Made by a program: the position numbers and the translations under genes
Part shown: one piece after another, positions 1 through 11,800 of the stretch
Numbering within the stretch: the first letter of the stretch is position 1
How the letters are laid out: each line of letters begins with the position of its first letter
Assembly: GCF_963576545.1 (NCBI RefSeq)
Contig: NC_083647.1
Location: 496,001-560,000 of the forward strand
From: Limanda limanda
Lineage: Eukaryota > Chordata > Actinopteri > Pleuronectiformes > Pleuronectidae
Direction of reading: 5' to 3'
Length of the DNA: 64,000 nt
Notes under the pieces: generated by a model
Seen by the model: the letters and a program-made list of their open reading frames with translations, nothing else
What the model was told of the DNA's origin: nothing
Database searches by the model: none

Positions 1-557
1 CCCAGAAGTGGGCGGTGTTGAGGAATTTTTGACCATCCTGACACATTACTGTATATTCCACTATATATTATGTATAATAATGTATATTATATCCATACAG
101 GAGAATAGTGCCTGTCTATTTCCAAAACTACTCCCTTCTCTCTCTAAGCAGTACCGAAGGTCAGGTTATAGAAAAGGGCAAACCAACAGTACAAGTCTTT
201 TATCCAAGATCTCACAGTTTTAATGCTACAACAGCCACCCCATCCAATTAAATATGGACCACCCTCAGACGTCTGTGAAGTTCCTATCATCTTAAAGGTA
301 AAGCAAAAAAGGTACCATAAAAATTCTTGTGGGACTTGCGAAGTCTGAGACACCTCACAAAGTTAAAGCTAATTTTTTTTTTTTTTAATTTGACCTTTAT
401 TTAACCAGGAATGTCCCATTGAGATTAAAAACCTCTTTTTCGAGGGAGTCCTGGCCAAAAGGCAGCAACAAATAACATATGTACACTCACAATATTACAC
501 TCACAACATATAAACAGAAATTAAAATGATAAAAAACAGTTAAAAATAAATTAAAAT

Positions 558-2372
558 TCATAAAAAACATCTGCAAGTAAAAGAAGTGGTCTGAAATGAT
601 CTCATCGTAGATTTAAAAGCGTTCAAAGAAATAATTTCGGTTAATTTAAAATCTTTTTGCAGCCAGTTCCATGTGGTGGGATCAGAGTGGACGAATGCCC
701 TTTTTCCTGATTCAGTGCGGGCCAATGGAACTAACAAAAGCATCTGATTGTTTGAGCGCAGACTGTAAGAAGCAACACTTTTCTGTGTGATTAAATTACA
801 AATATATGATGGCAGTAGCCCAAGCATGGCCTTATAAATAAAAGTGCACCAATGTCCCAGCCTCCTGGTGGACAAAGAGGGCCAACCCACTCGAGAATAC
901 AATTCACAGTGATGGGTCAGGGCTCTACAGTTAGTGATAAACCTCAGAGAAGCATGGTAAACAGCATCAATCTTACATAGACATTTAGCTGAGGCATTCA
1001 TATAAATCAAATCTCCATAATCTAAACTGGATAAGAACGTTGCAGTGACAAGCCGCTTTTTCACCTCAAAAGAGAAACAAAATTTGTGCCTGAAGAAGAA
1101 GCCCAATTTAAGTTTCAATTTCTTCACAAGATTGTCAATGTGGGGTTTGAAGGAAAGGGAATCATCAATCAAGACACCAAGATATTTATAGATATGAACC
1201 ACCTCTATGACATTTCCCTCAAGAGTGGACACTGTGGGGACAGTTTGAGGTACTTTCTTAGAGTTTGAAAACAACATTTGTTTAGTTTTTTCAGTGTTGA
1301 GGACTAATTTTAGTTGCAGGAGTGTGTGCTGGACTGCATCAAAAGCTTTCTGCAGAGATTCAACAGCTCTAGCAGGAGTTGATCCAAAACAGTAAATAAT
1401 TGTGTCATCTGCATAAAAATGCATGTTAGCATCTGACACGTTTTTCCCCAAATCATTAATGTACATAATGAACAAGAGGGGTCCTAATATTGAACCCTGT
1501 GGCACGCCCTTGTGGACACTCACAAATTCAGAACACAGACCATCATATTTAATACATTGAGTCCTGTCACTCAAATAATCTGTGAACCAGGAAACTACAT
1601 GATTTGACAAACCCAAGCAAAAAAGCCTATGCTTTAAAACAGCATGGTCCACAGTGTCAAAAGCCTTTGAAAGATCAATAAAAAGTGAATCACAGTGCTG
1701 CTTATTATCAAGAGCAACTAATATATCATTGATCACTTTTGTAGCTGCAGTGATGGTACTGTGTTTTTTCCTGAAGCCTGATTGCAGTTGTGAGAGAAGA
1801 TCATTAAATGTTAGAAACTCTTTTAACTGATCACACACAAGAGATTCAAGAATTTTTGACAAGGCACACAGATTTGATATTGGCCTGTAGTTGGTTAAAG
1901 CTGCTGGATCACCTCCTTTTAATAAGGGGGTAACAAAAGCTGACTTCCATACAGATGGAATTTTTTTGTTTTCAATTGAGAGATTAAAAAGGATTGTAAG
2001 AGGCTGTGCTACAAAATCAGCTACTATTTTTAAAAAGTAGGGCTCTATTGAATCAGGTCCAGGGGATTTTCTGCTAGCCAACGTTTTGAGGGCTTGATGC
2101 ACTTGCTGCACAGTAAAAGGTAAGAAATTAAAGGGTTCTCCTGAAAACCTTGGAGCTTCTGTGCAGGGAAACACAGGGGCAGCTCCCGTAGAATCAAACA
2201 AAGAACCAGATAATACAAAATGATTGTTAAAACAATTTAGAACCTCAGTTGTATCATAGACTGGGACCGAGTCTTTTAGAACAAATATCGGAAGAGCCGG
2301 AGGACTTTTACTTACAGATATAGATTTAATTACTTTCCAAAATTTCTGTGGATTATTAAGGTTATTAATCAA
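558..2372 (-). pseudogene. LINE reverse transcriptase frame
   Basis: The 604-residue frame carries the RT domain of a non-LTR retrotransposon: NYRPISNLCALSKILE near residue 160, motif A FIDLSKAFDTVDH near 231, GVPQGSILGPLLF near 288, and motif C YADDT near 320, followed by YLGVLID and the thumb/C-terminal region. The catalytic Asp residues are present. It overlaps the endonuclease frame by 8 bases in a different frame, and the N-terminal linker normally found between the domains is absent. The polymerase part is therefore open but no longer joined to the upstream coding sequence. Confidence 0.85.
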
Positions 2373-3342
2373 TCAAAGTGGACTTTTCAGATTTTTTAAG
2401 ATTTGGCCTTGTAGGTAGGTTGACCAGCTGGATAAGATTAATAGAGTCACAGAAAGATTTAAATTCATCGGAAACTGCATTTAGCCAGTCCCAATTCAGA
2501 TCTCCAGCCATTAAAAGCTCATTATAATTTAATTTGGACAAAAGATGCTGCAATGACGATAATGCCTCCTTTGTGGCAGATGGAGGCCTATAGCACCCGA
2601 CAACAGTCATAGAGAGGGACTTTGCTATTTCCACCTTCAATGCCAAAAATTCGAATTGCTTAGAGATAGACTCAGACAGAACAATTGAAGCATCAAATCT
2701 TGATTTAACGAAATTGGCTACGCCACCGCCTTTCTTGGGCCTATCACTACGATAAACATTGTATCCGAGTATGCTAATGTCTTCATTTGTAATAGATTTT
2801 GTCAGCCAAGTTTCTGAGATGACCACAATGTCTGCATCTGTTGATCTAACCCAAATTCTGACCATGTCCATCTTTGGTACTAAGCTGCGCACATTAAGAT
2901 GAATACATTTGAGACCAGACATTAATTTAAAATCAGCGGGAGTCTGGATACATTGCAATTCAGGACCAGGGTTTGATTGCACATCTCCAGACAGAAGTAA
3001 GAGTAGTACAATTATCACTGCTCGTCTCACATTACATTTTGAAGCAGTTTTTTTATGTGTTAAAGCCAGGCAATGCCTATCCTTAAGGGAAAGAGTAAGA
3101 TTATATAATGTAAAAAAACGTAGAAGTTTAGGTAAGTCCCTAGGTGGGTCCGACCACAGGTTTGAGGCCCAGACCAAATCAGACTGTGGTTGCTGTAAAT
3201 GCCCAGCAGCATTAGCATTAGTGCCACTATAGTAAGTGTCTTGCATGCTCGACACATAGCTAGTGGTACTCACCAAGGGGCAATTCCTTGGAGTCAGGTC
3301 CCAAAATGTCAACAAACATACTAAAGTTAAGAAAAATGCCAT
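2365..3342 (-). pseudogene. LINE 5' frame: 2A-like motif plus truncated AP endonuclease
   Basis: The 325-residue frame has a hydrophobic LLLLLSGD stretch ending in DVQSNPGP at about residues 119-126. It then has an exonuclease-endonuclease-phosphatase domain: LNVRSLVPK, ISETWL, GGGVANFVK, VGCYRPPS and AGDLNWDW. The frame stops just after KSTLID, where related proteins continue with the LILTN...SDH end of the endonuclease. The C-terminal catalytic part is therefore missing through an internal deletion. DVQSNPGP resembles 2A-type ribosome-skipping motifs (D-V/I-E-x-N-P-G-P), which are reported in some APE-type LINEs, but has Q in place of the usual E. Confidence 0.8.
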
Positions 3343-3362
3343 TGTCTTTAAATTACTGAGTT

Positions 3363-3965
3363 TACTATGCTAGCTGCTGCTGCTGGGGGCTTGAGATGCT
3401 AGCAGGGCTGCTGCTGCTGGGGCCTTGAGATGTTAGCAAGGCTGCTGCTGCTGCTGGGGGCTTGAGACGTTAGCAAGGCTGCTACTGCTGCTGCTGGGGC
3501 CTTGAGATGTTAGCAAGGCTGCTACTGCTGCTACTGCTGGGGCCTTGATGTGTTAGCAAGGCTGCTACTGTTGCTGCTGCTGAGGCCTTGATGTGTTAGC
3601 AAGGCTGCTACTGCTGCTGCTGCTGGAGCCTTGGGAGTTGGCAAGGCTGCTACTGCTGCTGAGGCCTTGGGAGTTAGCAAGGCTGCTACTGCTGAGGCCT
3701 TGGGAGTTAGCAAGGCTGCTACTGCTGAGGCCTTGGGAGTTAGCAAGGCCGCTACTGCTTCCTTTGTTCTAGCCCTTCAGAGTCCAGGTAGCCTTGGGAG
3801 TTGGCAAGGCTGCTACTGCTGCTGATGCTGAGGCCTTGGGAGTTAGCAAGGCTGCTACTGCTGAGACCTTGGGAGTTAGCAAGGCTGCTACTGCTGCTGC
3901 TGAGGCCTTGGGAGTTAGCAAGGCCGCTACTGCTTCCTTTGTTCTAGCCCTTCAGAGTTCAGGTA
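3363..3965. repeat. GCT-rich minisatellite inside the LINE 5' leader
   Basis: About thirteen imperfect units of roughly 33-48 bp share GCCTTGGGAGTTAGCAAGG followed by a variable run of GCTGCTACT triplets. A higher-order block ending TTTGTTCTAGCCCTTCAGAG occurs twice (near 3,760 and 3,940). Unit variants with TTGAGATGTTAGC dominate the 5' half of the plus-strand array and TTGGGAGTTAGC the other half. The long frames across it are a by-product of units divisible by three. Confidence 0.9.
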
Positions 3966-4807
3966 GTCCGCATTCATTTCATGTGATGAATGATAATATC
4001 CTTAAATCCAGTGTGCTCAATGAGTAGCCGAAACAAAATAGCGCAAAAAATGAACAATGAACAAAAAATGAACAAAGACAGAGCGACAAACTCACATACA
4101 ACCTAACATGCTGCCATCTTGGACACGCCTCCGTTTTTTTTAATGCTAAGCTACCTGCAGTTAGAGAGTATCCCTTGCCTCCCGGAGTGATAACAGGGCA
4201 TGATTCAATCTGGACTGAGGTGTTCTGGTAGAAACTAAGCACACATGCAGTATTAACTGATTGGTCTATATAGAAAGAAAGTAGTGTATTGAATATCACC
4301 AAGATACACCCAATTTCCTGTTCTACTTATGGAATTATCTTATTCTTGCACTTTAAACTCTTTACTTTTCTTTCTTTTAAATTTAAAAAGCATGGTCAGT
4401 CAGGGCTGGTTACACTTTTGTTACAAAGACAGCATTATTTGTCATCCACAGAATTTCAACAAAGAAAAAGTGATGACCTGAGATGTCTTGTATTAGTCGA
4501 ACAGATTTCTAATTCAGTTCATAGCCTGTAGTTTATACACAGCTGAGGGTAAAATTGTAAATTATAGTAAGAAAATATGGATGAATTAATATTCAATCGT
4601 TAACACAACAATAACAGTACTGACTCAGTTCTGAGTGTACGTTTAGTTTTTTAGTGAAGTACATCAGAAAACTTCAAACAACTTTAGGTGGAGGAGGATA
4701 ATTTCTCCTTCAAAAAATTATTTAATTAATTAAAATAAAAAATGTTGACATCTCAAATAATACATGTCATGTCAATATGAGTCGCCAGCAGCTCTAAGTT
4801 TAGGAGT

Positions 4808-4870
4808 TTAATAAAGATGCTGAAAAGCACCAGAACCGTCTCCGGCTGTGTGTGGGAGACCACTATTGCC
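4808..4870 (+). repeat. Copy A of an unnamed interspersed repeat
   Basis: It contains AATAAAGATGCTGAAAAGCA, then CAGAACCGTCTCCGGC and TGTGTGTGGGAGA. The same core occurs near 16,905-16,965, 27,674-27,731 and, inverted, 41,385-41,450. I do not recognise the family. Confidence 0.7.
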
Positions 4871-5869
4871 ATGGTGGAGCCCAATGTAGGGCTCCATGTA
4901 GCCAGAGACGCGGACCAGCAAGTGGAGATGGCGCTGGTATAGTTTGCAAAGGACTTTGCAGCTGTTCACCGGGAGCAGGCAGCGGAGCAGACAGTGGCTG
5001 GAGGCTCTAGGCGGAAAAGAAGATGGCGCTGATTGAGTTTCTGCTTGTCCGGTCGGGGCCCACTCCTGCTCCTGCCTGCCGCACAGTTCTGAGGAAAAAA
5101 CTAATTTGAGAAGGGCCCAAGCGCTTACTGAATCTCCATCCGGGGACCCCCTCACTGTGTCTCCCACTGCAGAGCAGCTAATCAATTCTGTTTAACAGTG
5201 GGCAGTGAAAAGAAATATAGTATTTAGTCACCAGTGACTTAACCTTGACAAAATATTATGAATTCAAAATCTAACTACTGCCCTTTTCCAGAACATCTCA
5301 TTCTTCTTCAGTTAATGGAGTTTGATAACATATTCTGCAAGATCACCAGCAAGAGAGACCCTTATTTTCCAAGGGGAACAGATTCAGATGTTCAGAGACC
5401 TTCCCCATGAAGAGGCCAAAGCCTCAGTTATCGCTGTCAGCATTATTTTTACTCTCTGCTTGTTCTATCTGACACACTTCTTTAATGAAGACCGTGCACC
5501 ATGACTTTATGTCCTGATTTGTTGTTAACTCCTTCATTATTTTAGACCTATATTGTGACATACTAACATCTCCCCCCAAGAGTCTCAGGGATTAGATAAG
5601 GAGGTCACTTTAAATTGTTCAGTGTTTACTGTATATTGTTCTTTTTAGTTTTTCCTCTCTCTTTTTTTAAATAGTTTCTTATACTCTTATACAACAGGTT
5701 CGTATTGTGCTCTAGGAGTAACAGTTAGACGACTTGGTGGTTTTATGGGTCTGCTTTTAGGACTGGGGGGATAGTTCGTCGGTTGGAGGAGTGCTACCGA
5801 ACAGACAGGACTGTGGCATTCAACTACAATACAGGATAATTCAGGTGAAGCTAAAGAGAGGACGTGTGA

Positions 5870-6105
5870 AATGTTTTTCTCCTCTTGGAATGTCAAAAGT
5901 ATCGATGAACTAGGGAAAAGGGGAAAGGTGTTGGCAAATTTACAATCTCTTAATTCATAGCTCATATTCTAGCAGGAAACACATTTGAAGAAAGATTCGC
6001 ACCTAATATATCTACACTAGAAGATACTATTTTCTAGTTGATGGAAAGCTGTTGCCATATTCTGGTGATGCTAAATACCACAATATCATTATCTCTGACA
6101 ACTGC
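5870..6105 (+). mobile_element. L1/Tx1-type LINE endonuclease fragments
   Basis: In the plus frame, SWNVKSIDELGKRGKVLANL leads to a broken QETHLKK. These match the start of L1-type ORF2 endonuclease (WNV...KR-KV...L-QETHL). About 30 bases later VDGKLLPYSGDAKYHN and IIISDN resemble the endonuclease C-terminal region that ends in SDH. The middle of the domain is deleted and stops are present. Confidence 0.6.
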
Positions 6106-6170
6106 CCAATCCCAATTTCACCCCTTGACCCTTGAAACGGAGTCACAAGGGGTAGTGGTTGAAATCTTAA
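6103..6170. repeat. Possible small inverted repeat
   Basis: AATTTCACCCCTTGACCCTT and a later AAGGGGTAGTGGTTGAAAT are imperfect inverted copies a few bases apart. It may be a deleted MITE; too short to classify. Confidence 0.35.
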
Positions 6171-6374
6171 AATAAATTAAAGAGGCAGTTAAGCTCAGTA
6201 AAATCGCTACTATACGTGGGTTCAATTGCATTGTGTGTTGTTAAAAAAGTGACCATAATGCATTGAAATGATATTAAACTAAGATATTACAATCATTATC
6301 ATAATTTTGTAAGGGTAAGGTATTGGGACCAGGTAGGTTTGGATAGCTTTTTTCTCTTAATGAAATCATCATTT

Positions 6375-6508
6375 AAAAACTGCATTTTGTATTTACACGG
6401 GTTATCTTTGTTTAATATTCAAATTTGTTTGATGATCTGAATCATTGAGGTGTGACAAATGCAAAAAAATCAGGAAGGGGGCAAATACTTTTTCACAGCA
6501 CTGTACAT
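6375..6508 (+). mobile_element. Tc1/mariner 3' end remnant
   Basis: The stretch ATTTGTTTGATGATCTGAA, then AAAAAAATCAGGAAGGGGGC and AAATACTTTTTCACAGCACT ending at GTA is the characteristic right end of a teleost Tc1-like transposon, where the TIR reads TACAGTGCTGTGAAAAAGTA on the other strand. No matching left end or transposase was seen. Confidence 0.7.
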
Positions 6509-6594
6509 ACATTTTCGATTAATGCCAGCTTTTTTTTAAATACAATTTTAAGTATTGCATAGATTGCACTATTAAAAGACAAAATTACATAGAA

Positions 6595-6788
6595 TAGAAT
6601 AAATGCGTTGTGATAAATGTGATAAATGCGGCTCAGCCGAAGGGACCTTACTGGAGAGTAATGCCCCAGGTCCCAACTTGCAGAACTTCTGGATAGGGAT
6701 ATTTGGATTATTTACAAAGATATTGGGGGTAGAGATAAAACCCGACCAAGTACTAATGTTGCTTTCTGTTGCTTATGTTACACTGTGA
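6595..6788 (+). mobile_element. L1/Tx1-type ORF2 C-terminal fragment
   Basis: An open frame encodes CDKCGSAEGTL and NLQNFWIGIFGLFTKIL, resembling the C-terminal zinc-knuckle and following helix of L1 ORF2 (C--C---GT--H-FW-C--LQ-FW--IF). The His/Cys part of the knuckle is lost. It likely belongs to the same element as the 5,870 fragments. Confidence 0.55.
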
Positions 6789-6799
6789 AGACTATTTCT

Positions 6800-8280
6800 T
6801 CTGTTCATTGTTGTATGTTTGTGGTTGCTTTAAAAAAGAAAATAAAAAAAATGGCCTGTTCATCTGTGTGCCATGTATGATGACTCAACTCCTTTATAAT
6901 AAAATCATTTAAACATATAAAACACCTATAAATGTAAGCTTATTTCATGAAAGACACACTTTTATTAACCACAGTTAAATCCAAAGACAAAAGTAACTCA
7001 TGCAGCAAATAAATAAATAATGTTAGCCTACTCAGCACTTATTGTTTCCTTAAGGCCATAAGAATTGCTTATGCAGTATTCATGTGTCTCTCATATGGAT
7101 TTCTTTTATTTCTATGCAGGCCATTAAAGTTTTCATGGACTGTTTGTATTTGTCTTTTTTGTATTTTCTGCTTCAGCAGACTGATAATTCACTTGTTTTG
7201 TCAGGTAGCAGACAGAAAGATGAGACAGAGAATGTGAATGACTTGTGACACAATCGCATCTTGATATTAGAAATAATATGTTCACATGAAAACAACAAAA
7301 GCACCACATTTGCTACAAGATTCCTGTCTGGACACGGTGCATATTCTAAAAAGCACCACACTACAAACATGCTTGAACGCATTTAAGAAAAAACATCTCA
7401 GATATGAGCTTTGTTAATAGCTGTCAAAGGTCCGGTTCAAAGAATCTTTCAAATATAGGATTTCTTAAAATACGATTTCTGCTATTCTTGTTACAAAATA
7501 AAAAACTGCAGACAGAGTGGTGGAGAACTTTAAGCATCCTTCACCAGAATTCAATTCATGTTCAGTTGTCTTTGTTTGGCAATTAGAAGTAACTAATGGA
7601 AGGATTACACTGAATGTGTTGTAGAAAATCAGTCCCCAGAGGATTTTAAAGGGTTTTTAATAGATATTTTAGGAGGCATAGGATACTACTTTAATACTCA
7701 TATAAAACCTGATTCTAAAGAGACATGACAATTGCTGAAAAATACTCATTGTTTAGTTATTTTGGCTTGATAAAATTTAAATACATTTCTCCGTAGCTTT
7801 CCTTTTTATTAGCTAGTTTTTGTTTTGTATTGTCTCTTAACCATATTTGAACGTTTTTGTTGACAATATTGTTGCTGCCCATTCACACTCGGAGGGCACA
7901 TTTTTACAATCAAAAATCTACAAAGGCTTGTTCATGAGCATTTTTAATGGTATCATCACCATCAAATTATGATCTGTCCTGCAACACTGTAATCTAAAGC
8001 CACAGCTTTTTCAGGGACATCATCACAACCACTCCAACACCACTGTCATCACTGCATCCCTGCCTGAACTTCACTTACCATCACATTGGTCAGTCTCATG
8101 TCCAAAACATTAATTTCAACTACCAAATTAATTCACTACATGCTTATGCAGAAACTTGTGACATTTATAATTTAAAAAAAGAACAAAACAATTGCCATTA
8201 TGGCAATGCACTCACACAGAGTGTAACAAATGTAACTGATCAACAATATAAAGTATTATTATAATAACAATTATTTCTAT
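6800..8280. other. No gene seen
   Basis: AT-rich DNA with short homopolymer runs. I see no coding frame, RNA gene or clear repeat. Confidence 0.5.
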
Positions 8281-8284
8281 TTTT

Positions 8285-8485
8285 TTTCCTAGTCTTTCTG
8301 CAATCTGCCTTGACCGGTTGGGGTGAGTAGAAAAATGAGAAAGAGAGGAGAGGTGGCTGGAAAAGACGGGAGAAAAGAGATGGAGATAGGGGGGAGGAGG
8401 AGGAAAGGGGGAGGGGGATGAGAAAGAGACTAGGAAGAGTTGTGTAACCATCATCTTTCAGCTCTGACGGACTAGTTGTTATCAT
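8285..8485 (-). mobile_element. L2-type LINE 3' UTR fragment
   Basis: GACCGGTTGGGGTGAGTAGA followed by a GA-rich stretch is the reverse complement of the CACCCCAACCGGTC block of fish L2-type 3' UTRs; a related block lies near 38,090 on the plus strand. Confidence 0.5.
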
Positions 8486-8489
8486 GAAA

Positions 8490-10680
8490 ACAATAAGAAT
8501 GATAATAATATATGTAAAGATGTTATTAATGATAGCAGCAGCAGTTCATATAATGATAATTTGTTGACTGTTTGAAAATAATCTATTTTGCAAGATGCTG
8601 AAGACATAAGTAATTGATCCCCAATGGGGTGAACCGGAGAACAACTGCAGTGAAACCTTAACTACAGACCTTGACTTTGGCTACTTTCCTGTCAGTGCTT
8701 TAATAAGATGCCTTGCGATACAGTGTGTCACTGAGAATGCCAGGACCCCAGTGTCTAATGCCAACATTGCCCGGAACCACAAAGGAAGGTTTGGAGAGGG
8801 TCTCTCTGACCTCTCCAACTGAACAAAGGGGGGACTGGCATCTGCTTTGATAAGGCTGCCCACTCTTCATTAACTTACCCCACGTCCCCCACCCCAAATA
8901 CACACGTTTTCTAAGCTGTTGAATGGGTGCTGGGCTGGTACTGGGGGAGAGGTGGCAGAGGTAACAGCTGGCTGCAGTCTTAACGGCATGGCCGTTACAT
9001 GACCACAGCTTTTTTAGTAGCTTCCAGGACACCAGCTGATCCTCTCCCAGGGTCCCTGTCACAATGATGTCTTCATCCCTAAGTTGAGCAGACAGGACAG
9101 GCCTGCAAGCCGGTGGAGGTGACAACAAATCCAATTACCTCCACACCATGGTGCCCGGACCAGCCGAGGGGGTTCGGGGGGTGTTGCAAGGATAGAGGAT
9201 GAGGGACATTTAAGACTGGACAGTAGGACAAGAGGTGGGACACTGACACTGGGCTGATGCAGAAGCTTAAAGTTTGTCCCCTGGATGATAAACCAGGTGT
9301 TACTGTATTTCTGTATTAAAACATCAAATACAGGACAAAGACTGATGTGTGAGTGGCAGCATTAGAGCCTCTCAGATTGCTGAGCTGAGAATGTTAAGTG
9401 AAATCCAAGGAATCAAACGTGTTTCACTCTATTTGGAGGGTAACACACCCAGCTATTGTTAAGTTTAAATCTCCATTAACAAATTGTTTCCTACTGATGA
9501 TTTGGGAAAAAATATATGGAGGGCTCATCATCACGCGCCAATATTGATCTGTCATCAAAACGGTTGTCCCCTGTTTCCATTACAGACAAGAGAGAAAAGT
9601 TATTCGGCGGTGAGGATGAAGGGAAGGGCCTGAATGGAGAGAAAAGCTAAATGAGGCAAACTGCCAACACAGAACTCCTCAATCATTACCTTTTTCCTTC
9701 ACTCTGTCAGTCTCCTCCACCTGAACCCTGCAGTGTGTTCAAGGAATCTCACCTTATCATCCGCAGAGCTTTAGTGTCAGGGGTTTCACCTTCAGTCAGT
9801 GACTTTGGTGCCCAACCGGAGAAGATCATTCACCTCTTCTGCTCTTCCATCTCTCAATACAGGGGTGGGATGATCGATTCATGAGCGCAAAAAAGATAGA
9901 ATACTGGGAGGATATGGGTGTATGCTGAGAGTTTGTGGGGCATTAACTTTTGAGAGTAGTTGCCAAGATATTGCCAAGATGTTTTATATTCATAGTTAAA
10001 TATTCAGTGCACATGGTGGACAGGGGCAATTTCTGCAGTCAGCCCACCATTCAAAAGTGAAAGGGATATGGCTTGTGGATGAAGGGAGCGGGAGAGATAG
10101 ACACACATGGGGCTTCATGGTAGTCAGATGAGAGGCTGCCAGCAGCTGATGGGTGACTGTTTGAGCGTGGCGCCTCAGGACATGCCCGTTGAAAGGCGAT
10201 GCGATCCAATACCCCCACTTATGTGGGGCTTATATACATATGCCCCCCTCTTTTAAAAAGGAGCCCATATCAATTTGCAGAACTTTCTGTGTTTTGGTCA
10301 TTATGCCAAGTTGTTTGAACAAGCGCCTTGCATGTCTGAATGGTGAATGTGGACTTACTGGGCTATGAACACTGAGAAAAACCTCCTCTGCATAAAAATG
10401 ACCTAGTGGCTTCTCTTTTTTTTTGAATCCCACTGTGTTTAATTCAAAGCTGTTAAGCGTCTAAAGTTTAGATGAAGAACCTTTGTTTCTGTACTGAAAC
10501 TATACTTGAAAATGTTTACTGGCATCGGTAAGGTCAATGGATAGGAGAAAAATAAAGATAATACACAGAGATATCTAATCACGACACCAAATAATACATT
10601 CTTACTTCTTATGAAGAGGATGACTATATGTTAAAATCACAAAACTCTTACCTCCATTTCAATCTTAGCATAAGCTGTTT
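8490..10680. other. Unique-looking non-coding DNA
   Basis: Mixed-composition sequence. The moderately GC-rich part near 8,700-9,180 holds a 144-codon minus frame, but it has no recognisable domain and no splice or homology support, so it is not called a gene. No repeats were recognised. Confidence 0.45.
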
Positions 10681-10847
10681 TCAGACATGCACTGACCTCC
10701 GGACTTTCTGCAGACTTTCTCCAGCCAGTCCCCTAGTATAAAGTCCACAGAAAGTCTTGCAGGACCAATGTGAGAACACAGCAGGAAATCCACAGCAGGA
10801 TTCATCGCTACTGAGTGGGTGTGTTGATGTTACTAAAGGCCAATTTA

Positions 10848-11800
10848 TGCCTCTCCGTTTTTTCTATTACGGACAGATAAGACCGCCCTATCCGTCGTGA
10901 AACGCCCTCTCCGAGTGCTTCGGACAGCTTTTCGTACACGTCTGATTTTTCTAACTATCCGTCTTCATGTTGGAGACCCGACGGACCGCTCTTGGCTGTG
11001 ATTGGTCCGCGAACGACATAATTTCCGTATGACGTCATTTCCGTATTTCCGGACCTCAAACTTCCTGTTTACTTGTAGCAACAAACACGAACACAACTAT
11101 GATTCTACGATTAATGTGACGTGTGTGTTAAGCCAGCGGAGTTGTCCGGCTGACAATGGCTCGTTAGAGCACTGAGGGCATGTGTGCACGGTCACATACG
11201 GTTATAACGAGCTTTCAAAACGGCGCTAGCAGGCTAGGCTAGCCACCATGCTAACTGCGGTGGTAACAGTGCAAGAACCCGCCGTCACGACTTTAATTCC
11301 ACTTCTATCATGACACTGTTTCTATAATACCGTCAGGTTAGAAGCAAACACTGGATAGTAGTTGTTAGTGCCGGGAGTCCCTGCTGACTGTGTGTGGAAG
11401 CTGGGGGGGAGCTAGCTCCGGGTAGCTTCTAGCTACATGTAGCCTCAAGCAGATTCAAGCTGTGGAATCAGCAACACAGTTCGGAAACAAGACCGGGGAA
11501 CCGCTGCGCTAAGAAACGATTACATCAGCATCTTGACCCGCTGGGTGTCACTTTATTTAGTTCTGTTAGTTGCCATGGTTCAGTGTGTGGGAGACAAGCT
11601 AATATGTAAACAGAGACACGTGGACTTCTTCTTCCCAAATGGAGTAGGCTATTCTGAGCTCCTCTTCCGTTGCGCCACCTATGGGTTTGGCGATGAATTT
11701 TTTCCGACGGACTGTGTCGGAGAAGTAAAAATCAAAAAGACTCTTTTCCCCCGCTGAGACCTCTCCGAGAAACGGACACGTAGTAGTATATAAGAGCCTT
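10848..11800. mobile_element. MITE-like element, copy 1 (uninterrupted)
   Basis: It opens near AAAGGCCAATTTATGCCTCT and closes near GAGAGG...GAAACGGAC...AAGAGCCTTA, an imperfect inverted pair. The interior segment about 11,090-11,370 (TGATTCTACGATTAATGTG, TTAAGCCAGCGGAGTTGTCC, GGTCACATACGGTTATAAC, CGGTGGTAACAG) recurs in inverse orientation near 38,640-39,480. No transposase was seen, so it is non-autonomous. Confidence 0.6.

Larger units (their letters stand above)
373..4133 (-). mobile_element. L2/CR1-type LINE, near full length but inactive
   Basis: Read on the minus strand, the element opens near 4,133 with a leader containing CAAGATGGC. It then has a GCT-rich minisatellite, an endonuclease frame (3342-2365) and a reverse-transcriptase frame (2372-558). 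It closes with the fish LINE tail (CTGGTTAAATAAAGGTC, then an A-rich run at 373-386). An internal deletion joins the two frames and ends coding continuity, so this copy is dead. Assignment to the L2/CR1 (Jockey superfamily) group rests on RT motif style and the tail; the exact family is not certain. Confidence 0.85.

Noticed and set aside
3531..4027. Open frames with LGVSKAATAEALGV-type repeats on both strands
   Set aside because: They are products of triplet-rich minisatellite units inside a LINE leader, not a protein-coding gene.
8700..9134. 144-codon minus-strand frame
   Set aside because: No domain, splice or codon evidence, and the neighbouring frames are similarly open because of GC content.
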